From Pseudisothecium myosuroides (taxonomy: Eukaryota > Streptophyta > Bryopsida > Hypnales > Lembophyllaceae), in assembly GCA_951799445.1 (NCBI GenBank), contig OX637287.1, forward strand, positions 44,235,724 to 44,299,723: a stretch of 64,000 bases of DNA. The letters are read 5' to 3'. The notes beneath the pieces are model-generated. The model was not told the DNA's origin. It did no database searches and worked only from the letters and a program-made list of their open reading frames with translations. A program made the position numbers and the translations under genes. Each line of letters opens with the position of its first letter. Positions within the stretch are counted from its first letter, which is position 1. Positions 22,673 through 34,884 of this stretch are shown here, piece by piece.

Positions 22673-22846
22673 ATAACATTCAGTAGCATTATCGTGCACT
22701 GCCTTGGCTCTACAATGCAAGGTGTGGAATATTCCACACCCAAGAGCCTATGCAGTAGTTATTGATGAAGGAGTATTGGATGTGGAATATTCCACACCTT
22801 GCACTATAGAGCCAAGGCAATGCAATGTAATGCTATTGAATGTTAT
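22673..22846. repeat. Foldback repeat with palindromic cores
   Basis: Inverted arms of about 72 bp: ATAACATTCAGTAGCATTA with GCCTTGGCTCT and GCAAGGTGTGGAATATTCCA on the left, mirrored on the right to ...TGCTATTGAATGTTAT at 22846. They are separated by a loop of about 35 bp. Each arm also contains the self-complementary TGTGGAATATTCCACA, at about 22725 and 22781. This is a small MITE or hairpin; no target duplication is certain. Confidence 0.8.
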
Positions 22847-22913
22847 GTGGATGCTAGATGGAATGGGTTTTCAAAATTGACGAGGAAAAACCAAGGTTGA
22901 AGTGTAGACACAC

Positions 22914-24234
22914 ATAATCCTTGAAGGGCCAAGCATTCAAATTTCGAACAACAAATGAACACAAATACATTCCAAGCATGCAAAAATGTATTTTTCCATG
23001 CTTCTTTTTTTAAGATTCTTGTGTTAGTTCTTTAACATTTGCATGGTACAGATTTTGAAGGTTTTGCTTTGCATTTCTTTTATAATGCAAAGGGTCTTGG
23101 TAGGTTTGGCCTTGAAAAATAACTTTTTCAATTCAAAAAATGACCCTTCAAAAAAAGTCTTGAATAAAAAATTAAATTTAAAAACTTCAAAAATCACTAT
23201 GATTAGAACTTAACATTTTGAACCTTAGAGGGAATTCTTTTTTTGGAAAAATCACAATATTCAATCTACAATTGATTTTAGACTAATTTTTAATTTTTTG
23301 CTTCAAATATTATTGAAATATATTGACTTGAGTAGTAGTTGATAGCCATATGGATGTGATCTATGATCATATTTGTGTCATTGCAAGAAATAGTGGTACT
23401 GGGTATTTGTCACAACGAGAGTGCCGAAGCTTGTGTTTGCGATAACTTCTGAAGCACAATTCACATGAACTTGGAAATTTTATTGGAGATGTTTGTCTTG
23501 AGTGTAATCAAAACTCAATCTTTTTTGAGAATTAAAAAAATCATTTAATATTTAAAAATCAATTAAATTAATATGTTACGTTTGGAGTTTTAGGAGTTTT
23601 GAGTACTATGGAGTCCTCAGATTTAATGATTTAGAGCTGAAAATTCTAAGACCTATTTCCATAGTTAGTAGGAAGCCATGTTTCTACCAAGGGGCATTTA
23701 AAAATATTATATTTTGTGTCATCTATGTCCATGCAAAGAGGGCTCCCTTGCACGAGCAGGTTGAACATTGAAGATGGATGCAAGATCATTTTTTTGGTGA
23801 AATCTCTTCACCATAAAGTCTTTCCAAATGGTCTATTTTTAGTTTCTTTGAAAATTATTTTTCCTATTTTTTACAAATTAAAATGTCAAAATATATTTTT
23901 TCTTCAAAATTTCAGCTCACTCTTTTTTGTGAATAACTTTTGACCTAGATTTTTTTTAGGTCTGACATTTTGATTATATGCTATTTATAGTGCTATATTG
24001 ATTATCTTTATTTTATTTTATTTTTCAAAATTTGTATGCAAAAAGCTCATCATATTGGGAGTACTAGCCGAAAATAGCCAAAGTGGAACAAAAACAAACA
24101 CTATTTCTTGCAATAACCCATTTTACAACTATTGTTTAAGTATCATCATTAAATTCTTCTTCTAAGTTGCATATTATAATACATCTTTAAAATTTTGGAA
24201 ATTTGGACTACCCTCTAATCCTTTTAGGGGTTAA
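22914..24234. mobile_element. TTAA-family element, subfamily C, long copy
   Basis: The left end is degenerate (ATAATCCTTGAAGGGCC) and the right end is canonical (CCTTTTAGGGG-TTAA, 24221-24234). Interior blocks such as ttagttctttaacatttgcatggta, attttgctttgca and attgattttagactaattttt recur in the shorter copy at 50711-51265, which defines the family member. No coding capacity was found; the interior is AT-rich. Confidence 0.65.
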
Positions 24235-24560
24235 CCTCTAAAGTCCCATGGCCAATTTTCTTCAAAACCACTCATAACTACCATTTCTATTGCAAAGAGC
24301 AAAAATAAATAAAAACATTTTGAGCACATATTTAAATGTAGAATCTTGAACTAAACAAGTAAAAGAATGTGTGAAAGAATCTCAAAACAATAACCGCGTG
24401 TATTGCAAGATATTTGTGATTAAAGTGAAAAAACAAGTTTTTTGCTCCATATGTAATTACATAAAAGACTTTCAATCTTCTTAACTTAAATTTTTTGAAC
24501 TAACAATACTGAATTTAAAAAAAATTATATTGAAGAATTGATTTAAAGTAGGAGTACCTA
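24231..24560. mobile_element. TTAA-family element, subfamily B, truncated
   Basis: It begins at the same TTAA (24231-24234) that ends the previous element, continues CCTCTAAAGTCCCATGGCC, and follows the subfamily B interior (accatttctattgcaaagag, then the aagaatgtgtg and ttgcaagatatttgtg blocks). It loses similarity at about 24560 with no right end. Confidence 0.65.
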
Positions 24561-24943
24561 ATTTTGTTCAACCCTCCATTTCTACCAAAATAGATGTCTA
24601 TTGAAGGTCATCAATTATATGATCTTAAAGTGTTCGCTTTGAATGGCTCCTACTTTATAATTGGCACCACACATTAGGAGACTATTTCAACCATGTTCCC
24701 CTTGTTGGGACCAAACTTTTCTAGAACATCTCTAGCTAGAACATTGATCTGATCCTGACTTTCTCAACCACACCTTAAGATAGCAACACCCATAACCGTT
24801 ACTGTACCCATACTTCAATTGTAGGGTTCCCTACAAGTGTCTCCAAAAGTACCTTGAAATTGTGTCCATCCTTAATTGGGATTGGGGCTCTGATGTTTGT
24901 AGATTTTGGTGCTAAAATCAGTGCAACTTTAGTAGAGTGTGGT

Positions 24944-25885
24944 TTAACCCCTAAAGGACCGGCATGCGTTTTTTGGCCGTATAGAAATTTTGGGCAGGTC
25001 CATGTGACTAGAAATTTCCATATTTTAAGCTGAAATTTTAATAGAAGGTGGGCGCAAGGAATATCTTTCATATGCACTAAATTTCAGGACATTTGGAAAT
25101 AGGAGTCAAAAGTTATGGCCAAATATGTTACTTTTTTTTGTAACTGGGCAGTCCGGGCAGCAAGAAAAAATTGGAAAAAATTGGATTTTTTTTTTTAAAT
25201 ATTTTTTTTCTTGTAGATTATATTTTTGTCTATCTAGAAAGCTTTGATTCATTTCATTTGGATTTGTTATGAGAAAGTTATGGACATTCTTGTTTTTCGG
25301 GCAGTTAGAGCATTTTCTTGGAAAAAATAACTTGTAGGAATGATTTCTATATGCTATTTTTGCAATTAAAAAAAAATAAAAAATTCTCATGGTTTAGTTT
25401 ACTTGCTAGAACAATCTCACCATTGGGATTAGTGTATTTTAATTCCATCTAAAATATATTAATGTTTTAGATTTTTCTTCTATCTCGTACCTACTTCTAT
25501 TTAATAAATTTTTTAGGAATGATAATTAAGTTCTTTTGAATATTTTTTTTTTCCCAATACTCTCAACTCAATTCTCCACTATAAAGATTTGAAGCACAAA
25601 ACTTTGTAGTGCAAAAATTTTAAGTGAAAAATGTTTAAAGTCAAAAAATCTAGTCTCGCAATGTGCTGAAATACTTGTTTTTTCCACTTTAAACGCAGAT
25701 ATCTTGCAATCTGAGTGGTCAAAAATTCTGAATTTTTTTCCTCACATTCTCATACTAGTTAGGTGTAAGATCCTACGGTTAGATGTTTAAAAAAAACATT
25801 TTTCATTTTTTTTTACTCCTTGCTATAGAAATGGCAGTTTTGATGGTTTTTTGGCAGAAAAAATGCCTTGGGCCTTTAGGGGTTA
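24944..25885. mobile_element. TTAA-flanked piggyBac-like MITE, subfamily B, complete
   Basis: TTAA at 24944-24947 and 25882-25885. Ends are CCCCTAAAGGACCGGCATGC and ...GCCTTGGGCCTTTAGGGG. The 934-bp interior is non-coding and closely matches 54970-56291 in the same orientation, and 30581-31507 and 53122-54063 in the opposite orientation. Confidence 0.85.
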
Positions 25886-27540
25886 AGGTGTCCTAGGGAG
25901 TTCTACTTTGAAAATTCACAAAAATTAGATGCCTTATCCAAAAATTCTATTTTTTTTTAATATTCATGATTTTCAGTTGCTAATACTGAAAAAATATTTT
26001 TTCTAGAAAAAGGTACCTCCAACTATGCTGAATTGCTTAAATTGACGGTTATGGGTGTTGCTACCTTAGTCTTTTTTCTAGTTTTTACCAAAAAAACGAC
26101 TAGTTTTTTTCATAAACAAGCTACAGTAGTGTACATAAAAACATCTGCTATTTTCATATCTCACTTCATGTTTTAAGCAATGTGCTCTGATCAGCGTGAT
26201 TTGTCAACAAAACATTTTGCAAGCCACTGGACATCCATTTGAGCTCAACGATATGGAATGCTTTTCATGACTTTGTGATTGTGCAAGCTGTGATGGTGTA
26301 AGTTAGGAGGCTGTAAAACGGAGCAGGCATTAAAATGGAACATGACTTAGAGGTACATTTTGCTTTCTTCATTGTATCACCTATGCACATTTTAAAAGGT
26401 GGTCCATTTTGATGACCACGAATGACCACTTTTTTCCAACTTCAAACATTTGTAACTAATTCCACAAAGGTCCAAAAAATATGAAACGACTTGGGTTAGA
26501 TTTCAATTCCACTTGTCTTTCAAGAAAAATATACTGAAAAATATTTCAAGATGTTTTACCTCCCCAAAATTCAGTTTCAGCGCTTAGATGCTCCATTTCT
26601 GGACCTCCTACCTTGTTGGTGATGTGGAGAAGCCCTGAAGAATGCACAAGAGTTTCAGAGTATTTCTGTACTTGAGTATTCTGTAAATGAAGAAAAGTAG
26701 GAACTGTAAAGGAGACATGAATTTTCAAAGAATTTGTCGGTGGACTACTGAATTTCTCCTGTGTTTTAACTTTCACCATTCACCAAAATCAAAATTGAAT
26801 TAAACATTATGTAGGGCAGTACTTGAGCTGTTGTAATGCTATGGGTAATGTACTGTAAGACCGATTTCCCAACATTTTATAATACCGAGCTGAGCGGATA
26901 GAAGCCCTGGGACATGTCCAATGTTGTTCATATTTTGCAGAAAAGCTGCTCCTTCCATTGGCATGCCTCTTCCTCCTCACATGGAGGAAAAGCCGGCCAC
27001 TCATCGGTCATCACTTTAACTTTCTTTCTTTTGTTACAGGTGTTTTTTTCAAGAGTCATCATAGGACTTTTGAAAGGCAAAATTTGTGGAGAGGATGCCA
27101 CCCAAGTCTATGCATCCAGTCCAAACTGATGGAGCATCCCTAAAAAAAAGAGCAATCAAACCCAACTCTTGTACGATGTGTACCTGCAAACCGCTACTTT
27201 TTGCTTCTGTGCCTATTTACTATTATGAGACTGGTCAAATTTTCAGATTTTTGTGCTGGCAAGGGGAAGGGAAAGGAGGTTCCAACGCACCAAAGAACGC
27301 AACATTTGGATATTGTATGCAAAAGTTAGGAAGGTTCAAAGTTTTTTGGATAGAGGTTCTAAAATTGTTTCTTCCATAGGTACATACTGATTTTGGAGAT
27401 GTGCAGAGAGGGATGATGGCGGTTTTGGGTTATTGGTGCATTTTGAGGTGCGGTCCTTAAAGCAAAGGAACTGATCTTCACCCTTAGGCCATCCTCATTC
27501 TATTCCACTAAGTGCCCCTCCAAATAAACTTCTAACTTTT
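25886..27540. other. Intergenic, includes one dispersed repeat
   Basis: AT-rich, with no gene supported. The segment at about 27183-27315 (tgcctatttactattat, then caccaaagaac and caacattt) has a diverged copy at 54071-54205, so it is a dispersed repeat of unknown type. Confidence 0.5.
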
Positions 27541-28030
27541 TACTAGTTCATGATTAGAACTTGAAATTTTTAAACTTTTTTTTGAAACACCTTGAACTAA
27601 GAAAAATTGGCAAATCATGCTAACTTTCATCTTGTAATTTTGAGCTTCAAAAAGAAAGTTATAGACAAAATTTAGAGAGGGTGTTTGAATATATCAAAGA
27701 AAATGTCCCTTTCAACCCATCTCTAAACTTTGTCCATAACTTTTGATTGGAGGCTAGAAATCTCAAACGGGTTTCTTAAGATGAAAGTCAACTTTATTTT
27801 TCACGTTAACTCAGTTCAACATTTTTTGGAAAAAATTATTTTATCGTCTCTAAATCAGGTTTGAAATTCTACTTCAAACACAATTCCTACTTTTGACCTG
27901 ACTATGAGCATTCCAATTGAGCTCTTACTAATCCTAATTTACATATCCCACATAGTTTGTTTTATCTCCTACCACCCTACTTGTATAAATAGCTTTTTTT
28001 CTCATTTTTGTACACAGTTTGTGACTTTTG
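27541..28030. repeat. Long foldback with TATA-bearing tail, copy 1
   Basis: Imperfect inverted arms of about 150 bp meet around 27700 (left ...aagttatagacaaaattta, right ...aactttgtccataactttt). A tail follows with the conserved block tacatatcccaca and ACTTGTATAAATAGC at about 27978, a good TATA box. The same architecture recurs at 44216-44900 and 49786-51400. Confidence 0.7.
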
Positions 28031-29035
28031 AAGCTATGTGAGAGACTCCTACATAAGGTAAGTAACTATGTTAGAGTAGAAAATCTAGGTTAAATGGATG
28101 ATAACAAGGTTAATTAGATATATATTTCAAAATATCCATCTGCATAGAATGAAGATAGTAGTGCTTAGTTGTTGAATATTGTATAATTTTTTGAATTAAT
28201 GTCAAATTTTTGAAAACTATATTTTAAAGTATTGAAGCTTATTTTTAGACTTTAATTAAATATTCAACATCGAAGTGTTGAGCTTGCTATCCAAGAATAG
28301 TAATTCAATGACACCAAGCCGAATGGGGAATGGTAGGAGCCATTTGCCTTGAATTTGGCAAAAGAAGAAAAGGACTCCAAACCAAAGTATATGAATACAA
28401 GTTCCTAGTTGTAGAACATCATGAGAACAAACCAAAAACATATCAGGAACAATCAAGGACCCTTTGGAGGAGGGTTGCCTATTGTCTTTGACTTTGGCAT
28501 TAGAAAAAAATTTAGCCCTCAAGAAGGTTGCCAATTTTTTATTTTTGGCACCCCATGGATACAATTACAGAAAAAAAAATTGAAAAAAAAAATTAAAATT
28601 TGTCCAATTTGATGTGGCACCAATAGTGCTGATGTGACACCAGTAGTGTTGATGTGGCACCAATAGCGCCACGTCAAATTTCAAATTTTCCAAAAATAAA
28701 AATAATAATTTTTTTTTTCCATAATTGCACGGCGGGAATGCAAGACTCGCGGCCTTGTTGAGGGCTGAAATTTTTCCTAATGTGACCTATTGGATCCAAT
28801 GAGGATATGGTTGCTTCTAATCCAATACACAAAAAAATTTATTCTCTTGGGAGTCCCCTATTGTGTCAAACACATGACACGTGAGCTTGTACCCCACACT
28901 ATGTACATGGCACGATATGAGTCTTGAAAGGCAACAAATTTTTGTATTGGCATTTGAGGTTAGAACCTCCAAGTGGCCAATTGGAGTTGATGGGGTGCGA
29001 TTTGTCCCATCTTCAATACCCACCAAAATAAATAT
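28031..29035. other. Intergenic; 20-bp tandem triplet
   Basis: AT-rich, with no gene supported. At 28611-28670 a 20-bp unit (GATGTGGCACCAATAGTGCT) is repeated three times with few changes. Confidence 0.6.
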
Positions 29036-29701
29036 GTCAAATTTCAGGGCCCTTTTGTGTGACTATGTCATTGTGTCACACGTCCAACGGAATTAAACGA
29101 AAAGAGCAGCAGTGTTTGGGAGATTTTTTGGGTTTTACCAACTCTTTTCCTTTAATTCCCACATGGAACCATTTTTTCATGTCACTATGTCACATCCGTT
29201 AGACGTGTGACGCAACAAGGGCCTCGAGGGATATTATAATTCATGAAGATTTTCATCAAATTTGCTATAATATTAGACCAAATGATTGCATTTTTTCACA
29301 TAAATTTCTATAGGCTGGTAAACTAGAACAAAAAATATTTGTTGAAACCTGTTGATATTTAGCCCCCAAAAGAATACTTGGTCTAGAGTGCTCCAGTGGC
29401 AATTTTTAGATGTCTCTTATGAGTATCAAGGTGTTTTTTTAGGCCCAAGAATACATGAAATTATGAGTCCATATCAAAACCAGCTTCTTGTTCAAAGTTA
29501 GCTAGTGGAATTGCGTAAAAATTTAGATTGCAATTTGAAAACATCGGCAAAAAAAACCTGTGAAAAAATCTATAAATTTTTTGTTTAGAGTAAAAAATAG
29601 AGAAAATAACCAAAGTAACGCGGTACTTGAAAAATTGGTTCCATATGGGAATTAACGAAAAAGAGCCAGTAAAACTCAAAAAATCTCCCAAACACTGCTG
29701 C
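29036..29701. repeat. Nested inverted-repeat structure
   Basis: Two overlapping inverted repeats. The outer pair consists of about 60 bp starting GCAGCAGTGTTTGGGAGATT at 29106 and its complement ending at 29701. The inner pair consists of GGGCCCTT...GTCACACGTCCAACGG at about 29044-29090 against its complement near 29200-29230. The CAGTGTTTGG termini recall hAT-type ends, but no 8-bp target duplication is visible, so the superfamily is left open. Confidence 0.6.
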
Positions 29702-30580
29702 CACTCATGGTCAAGTAATCCTTAAACATACAGAGGGCAATTAGTATTTCAATCATTTTTTTCCTAGTAGCCACTCGGTTGGCAAAAAACTAGCACCCGC
29801 ATAATATTATCGTACAGCCCTGTGCGGTCGAGTTGTCGTTGGGGTATCACTGCAGTAACTTGACTTAACAGTACCTTGTGCAGCTCTCGGATTTCACTCA
29901 TGGCCGGTAACTGCTTGACTCAAGAGCAATAATATGAATCCACAGGGTCCTTGAGTGCCATGGTCAATTAACTTAGTTTCTTAAATATTACCTTGACTCC
30001 ATGATTTGATTTTACTTTACTTCACGGAGAATACCTAACCTCACTTATTAGCCAAGGAGAAAAGAAAAAGGAAATAAAAAACTTATATAAAAAAATTCTC
30101 ATTAATCCATTGATCATGGATACCTCATAACACTTTTTTTTTTTTTCTTTGATACTTAAGGTAGAAGCACCAGTTGTCAACCACACCCAGTACCCAACCT
30201 ATAGGCTTACAATATTTCCAACCAAGGCTGGAACAAATTTCCAAGGGAAGCTCTTAATTTGTTTTTTTGGTCCTTTTCAAGGTTGGGACTAGTGACATTA
30301 TGACACATGTCCCGGAGTAGTGAGCAAGAAAGTAAGAAGTAATAAGCGGGAAAGTAGTTCTTGAATGATTGGAATTGGTAGACTCTAGAGAGTGACTACT
30401 AGTGAAATGCACTTTTGGGTTCCCAAAATTCACTGTAAATTCAGTTTTGGGAATAAAATTCTGAAAATTTTGTAATCCCCATATTTCCTATCTTCCTACA
30501 TGGGAACAATATCCAACACCTCTTACTATGCACAATCTGCTCCGAAATTCCTTAAAAGGTCGACTACTGGTGCTTCTACC
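29702..30580. other. Intergenic, nothing supported
   Basis: AT-rich unique-looking sequence between two repeat elements. No gene or repeat is supported. Confidence 0.4.
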
Positions 30581-31507
30581 TTATCCCCTAAAGTTCCGAG
30601 GCCTATTTTCTGCCAAAAAACACTCAAAACTGCCATTTCTATAGCAAAGAGTAAAAAAAATATTTAATTGTTTTTTTTTCACATCTAACCGTAGGATCTT
30701 ACACCTAATTGGTATGAGAATGTGTGGAAAAAATTTCAGAATTTTTGACCGCACAGATTGCAAGATATCTGTGGTTAAAGTAGAAAAAACAAGTTTTTCA
30801 GCACATTGCGGGACCAGATTTTTTGACTTTAAACATTTTTAACTTAAAGTTTTTGCACTACAGCGTTTAAAGCTTTAAATCTTTATAGTGGAGAATTGAG
30901 TTGAGAGTCTAGGAAAAAAAAAATTCAAAAAAACTTAATTATCATTCTTAAAAAAATTGTTAAGTAGAAGTAGGTACGAGATAGAAGGAAAATCTAAAAT
31001 ATTCATATATTTTAGATGGAATTAAAATGCACTAATCCCAATGGTGAGATTGTTCTAGCAAGTAAACTAAACCATTCCAAAAAAAAATTTGAAAAATTTG
31101 AAAAATTGCATTCCGAAATGCATCCTACAAGTTATTTTTTTCAAGAAGATGCTCTAACTGCCCGAAAAACAAGAATGTCCATAACTTCCTCGTAACGAAT
31201 CCAAATGAGATGAATCAAAGCTTTCCACATAGACAAAAATATAATCTATGAGAAAAAAAATATTTAAAAAAAAAATTCAAAATTTTGCAAAATTTTTTTG
31301 CTGCCCCCTGTCCCCACGCATTCCAAGAAATGGCCTAATTTCTCGCTCAAAGGTCCGATTTCAAATATTTTTTTTTCTGCCACGTACCTCTCTCAATTCT
31401 TCATGTTCACAAAAAGTTTCAAAAAATTAAGAGAAAATTTCAGCCTGTAGGTACCTGCCCCAATTCCCATTTGTCCCCCGAACGGACAATGGTCCTTTAG
31501 GGGTTAT
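30581..31507. mobile_element. piggyBac-like MITE with TTAT target duplication
   Basis: Termini CCCCTAAAGTTCCGAGGCC and GGTCCTTTAGGGG are flanked on both sides by TTAT (30581-30584 and 31504-31507) in place of TTAA. The interior matches 53122-54063 in the same orientation. The matching variant tetranucleotide on both sides supports a real target duplication at a non-canonical site. Confidence 0.85.
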
Positions 31508-32527
31508 GCGACACGCAGATAATCCTTGGGTGATTGATACTTAGGTGATATGTCAGTGACCAGGTAATCCTTTCGATATAATGAACGCTGTAAGTGACCC
31601 ATTTGGGGATTATTTTCAGAGCATCTTTCTTGCAATTATTCCCATCATATTTTTTTTCCAAGTACTAACGAACTATCACATAAGTTAGCACCTAATAAAA
31701 GATGCCTGCACTCCATCGGTCGGTCCATCCGTCCGTCCAATGAAAATAGTGTGGCTAGGTTCTCGAGTGACTGCAGACCTTGGAGCTCTTTTTCTCAGGT
31801 AGATGCTCATATCAGCTCATGATATCAGCCAGATTAGCCGGCCAAGGGAGTGCCCCAATCCACATTACAGCTTCTCTCCCAGGTGCCAGGCCAGGGTACC
31901 ACCAGTGTGTGTTTTTCCTGCGATTTGGTGCAAAATTGCACCAAATTTTAAGGCCTGGCACCACGCCTATAGGAAAAAAAATGGTACTGAGAAGGTGGAA
32001 AATCGTCAGAAAATTTCAAATTAAAAAAAAAATCTTAGATGAAATCGTCAGATTTTGGATGAAAATTGAATTATTTTATATGTGATATGTGAGTGCTAAT
32101 ATGATATTTTCTATCCAACATGTGGATGAATGTTGAAATTTGGAGCACCACTGTAACATTCAATATCGTCACTATGGCACTTCATTAAAAATGAAAAAAA
32201 AAACAAACACCTGGGTACCACCCATTCCATACTCTCTCTCGGGTGCCAGCAGGGTGCTGCGGACTTCGTAAGTCCCATCTTAATTCTCCCGGGTGCCAGG
32301 GTGCTGCATTCCGTAGGCCACAGCTGCAGCTTCTCCCGGGTGCCGCGTTTCCAGGGTGCTTGACTGTTTATCTGAGTGCAGTGGTCAGGTTCTTATAACC
32401 TGGATCAGCTGTCCGGTCAAATTTGGGTCAGCCAGGGGCGCTCCAGTTCCTATGTGGCCCTTGCAGCTCTCGATCATATATGTTGTGCGTAGTGTCTGTG
32501 CATCCATATGATCTTGGAGCTTAGAAT
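31508..32527. repeat. GC-richer segment with diverged short repeats
   Basis: Four diverged copies of a motif like CTCCCGGGTGCCAGGGTGC lie at about 31874, 32234, 32285 and 32331, in otherwise non-coding sequence. Their origin is unknown. Confidence 0.5.
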
Positions 32528-32733
32528 TTAACCTCCCAAGGACCAAGGGTGCAAAAAAAGAGTGTCGCAGAAGCCACTTGGTGGCCTTGTGGTCCTTTTA
32601 TAGGGGTGCAAAAAAACAATGTTGCAGATGTCACTTGATGGCCTTGTGGTCCTTTTATAGGGGTGCAAAAAAACAGTGTTGCAGATGCCACTTGGTGGCC
32701 TTGTGCTCCTTGTGATCCTTTTATAGGGGTTAA
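32528..32733. mobile_element. Miniature TTAA element with 57-bp reiterated terminus
   Basis: TTAA lies at 32528-32531 and 32730-32733, with ends CCTCCCAAGGACC and GATCCTTTTATAGGGG. The interior is three tandem units of 57 bp starting at 32547, 32604 and 32661. Each unit ends GGTCCTTTTATAGGGG, which repeats the right terminus. The third unit carries an 11-bp internal duplication. At 206 bp this is the smallest element of the family. Confidence 0.8.
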
Positions 32734-33634
32734 GTTAGATCAGTCAGTTTTTTCAGTTTTTTGCAGCAGTTGAGTGTATCTGTGACAGACGGCCCCTAAC
32801 TTAATATTCCACTTGCCCCTCCCTGTGAGGACAAGTTTGGCAGGTGAAGTCACGTAGAAGGAAGCTGATCTCGGAACTTGGGCTCAATCACTTTCTGCGT
32901 GCCCTGGAATGGATGTTCATTCTGGTGCAGTCCGGAACGGCCCTATGCACCGCAGCGGAGATATTGATTATTTCTGTGCTTACACATGCCTGCATGCGCT
33001 TGTGCGCGCTAGTTTCAATGAGGCTGGCACCTTAGAGCTTATATAAAAAAAATTTGGTGCCCGATCTCGGGTGGAGTACTGGAGCGTGAGACAAACTTAT
33101 AGAAGCTAATTTTTGTACTTCAAAGCACATGACGATCAAACAAGTGGAGATTCAGGCCAGGGGTGCATGACAACTAGAAGGAATAAGCAATCATTTCCGC
33201 TCCCAAGGCGTGGCGATTTGGAAAATGATTGGGCGAAGAGATCATGGCAACAAATTCAAAATTGAGTCGAGGGAAGGGAACTGTACTTAAATATCCTGTG
33301 GATATCGTTGTGGAGGTAATGGTCAGTTTGGGACTTGGGAGCACTTCACAAAAGGTCACAATAGCAGGACGCTAAACCCATCTCACGAAGTGGGCCATGC
33401 AGGCTGAATTTACCCTTGGGAAAAACACAGGAATTTTTTATTTTGACGCATGATAAAATCTTGCGAATTTTGAATTCATATTTGCAATTGGAGCCTTCAT
33501 ATTCAGCCCATAGGTACCTACCCAAAATCGCATTTGTCCCTCGAAGGAACAACGGTCCTTTAGGGGTTAAGTTAGATTGTTTGTTTGTTTGTTACGGTGA
33601 AATCTCGTGGACTATGCATCTTCCAGTTGCATTC
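32734..33634. other. Intergenic with a partial TTAA-element right end
   Basis: At about 33500-33571 the sequence has the subfamily B right end (taggtacct, then catttgtccc and GGTCCTTTAGGGG-TTAA), but no left end or interior. It is a heavily truncated copy. The rest holds nothing supported. Confidence 0.55.
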
Positions 33635-34566
33635 TTAACCCCTAAAGTCCTGTTGTCCCCTGGGGGGACAAAATGGATTTCGGGCAAGCTCTTATAGTCT
33701 CAATATTTGTCATAATTTTCTGAATTTTTTTTATGAAGATAGAAAATCACATTAGCTTTCCAAAAATGTAATTTTTATTTCAATCAGTGCCCGGGAACAA
33801 AAGTTATGACACAAATACCCCAAATTTTAGTTCGGCGGGTAGAAAAAACCCCTCACAAAAACTTTAAACTAAAATATTTAAAAATTTGTTTCATATAGAT
33901 TTTATTTTTATCTACATGGGAAGCTTTGATTCATTCCATTTGAATTTGTTATGCAAAAGTTATGGACAATCTTATTTTTCGGGCAGTTAGAGCATCTTCT
34001 TGAAAAAATAACTTGTAGAATTCATTTCTGAACTCAATTTTGACAATTTTTCAAAAACAAAAGTTTTACAAGGTTAAGATTTCTTGCTAGAACAATCTCA
34101 CTGTTGAGATTAGTATATTTCAACTCTATCTTAGAGTTATTAATGATTTAATTTTTCCTTCAATCTTGAATCTACTTTTATTTAACAATTTTTTAATGAG
34201 TGAAAACTAAGTGTTTCTTTTTTGAATTTTTTTCCTAGATTCTCAACTAAATTATTCATCATATAAAATTAGAAATTCAAAATCATTAGAGCAAAAATTT
34301 TAAGTTAAGAAGGTTCAAAGCCAAAAAATGTAGTTGAGTAAGGTGCAAGAAAACTTGATTCCTTCACTTTAAATACAAATATCTTGCAATCTATATGGTC
34401 AAAGTTTTTGAAATTTCTTCCACACATTCTTACACTAGTTTAGTACAAGATCCTCTGGTTAAATATGCAAAAAACACATTTTAAATTTTATTTTGCTCTT
34501 TGCTATAGAAATGGCAATTTTGAGTGGTTTTTGATGGGAAAATGGCCTTGAGACTTTAGGGGTTAA
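33635..34566. mobile_element. TTAA-flanked piggyBac-like MITE, subfamily B, complete
   Basis: TTAA at 33635-33638 and 34563-34566. Ends are CCCCTAAAGTCCTGTTG and GAGACTTTAGGGG. The interior is collinear with 24944-25885 but more diverged, which suggests an older insertion. Non-coding. Confidence 0.85.
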
Positions 34567-34884
34567 TACTACTGGAAAGCACTTAGTGAGGAGGGATGCA
34601 CGCAGTGTTTTTTTTAGTGGCTAAAAATCGCCAAAATTCACCCATCGTCCATGTACTTCGATTTTACTATAGGAATTAAAGGGGTAAAAATTGTATTTTT
34701 TCGCCTAATTTCACCATCCACTATATTGTATTTAGCCATCTGGCCTCGTGCCAAAAACTCACATGGCCATTGAACTCGATAAGCACCAATCTGTAATCGC
34801 CTATACAACTCTCATCATGGCCATATATTCCAAGCAAGGTTGCCAAATCTTATGCATTGGATCACATCTCGTCGCCTACCCTAA
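34567..34884. other. Spacer, nothing supported
   Basis: No gene or repeat recognised between the two elements. Confidence 0.4.

Noticed and set aside
33174..33359. Minus-strand frame of 61 codons near 33.3 kb
   Set aside because: Short, without an exon context or recognised motif, and lying among transposon remnants.
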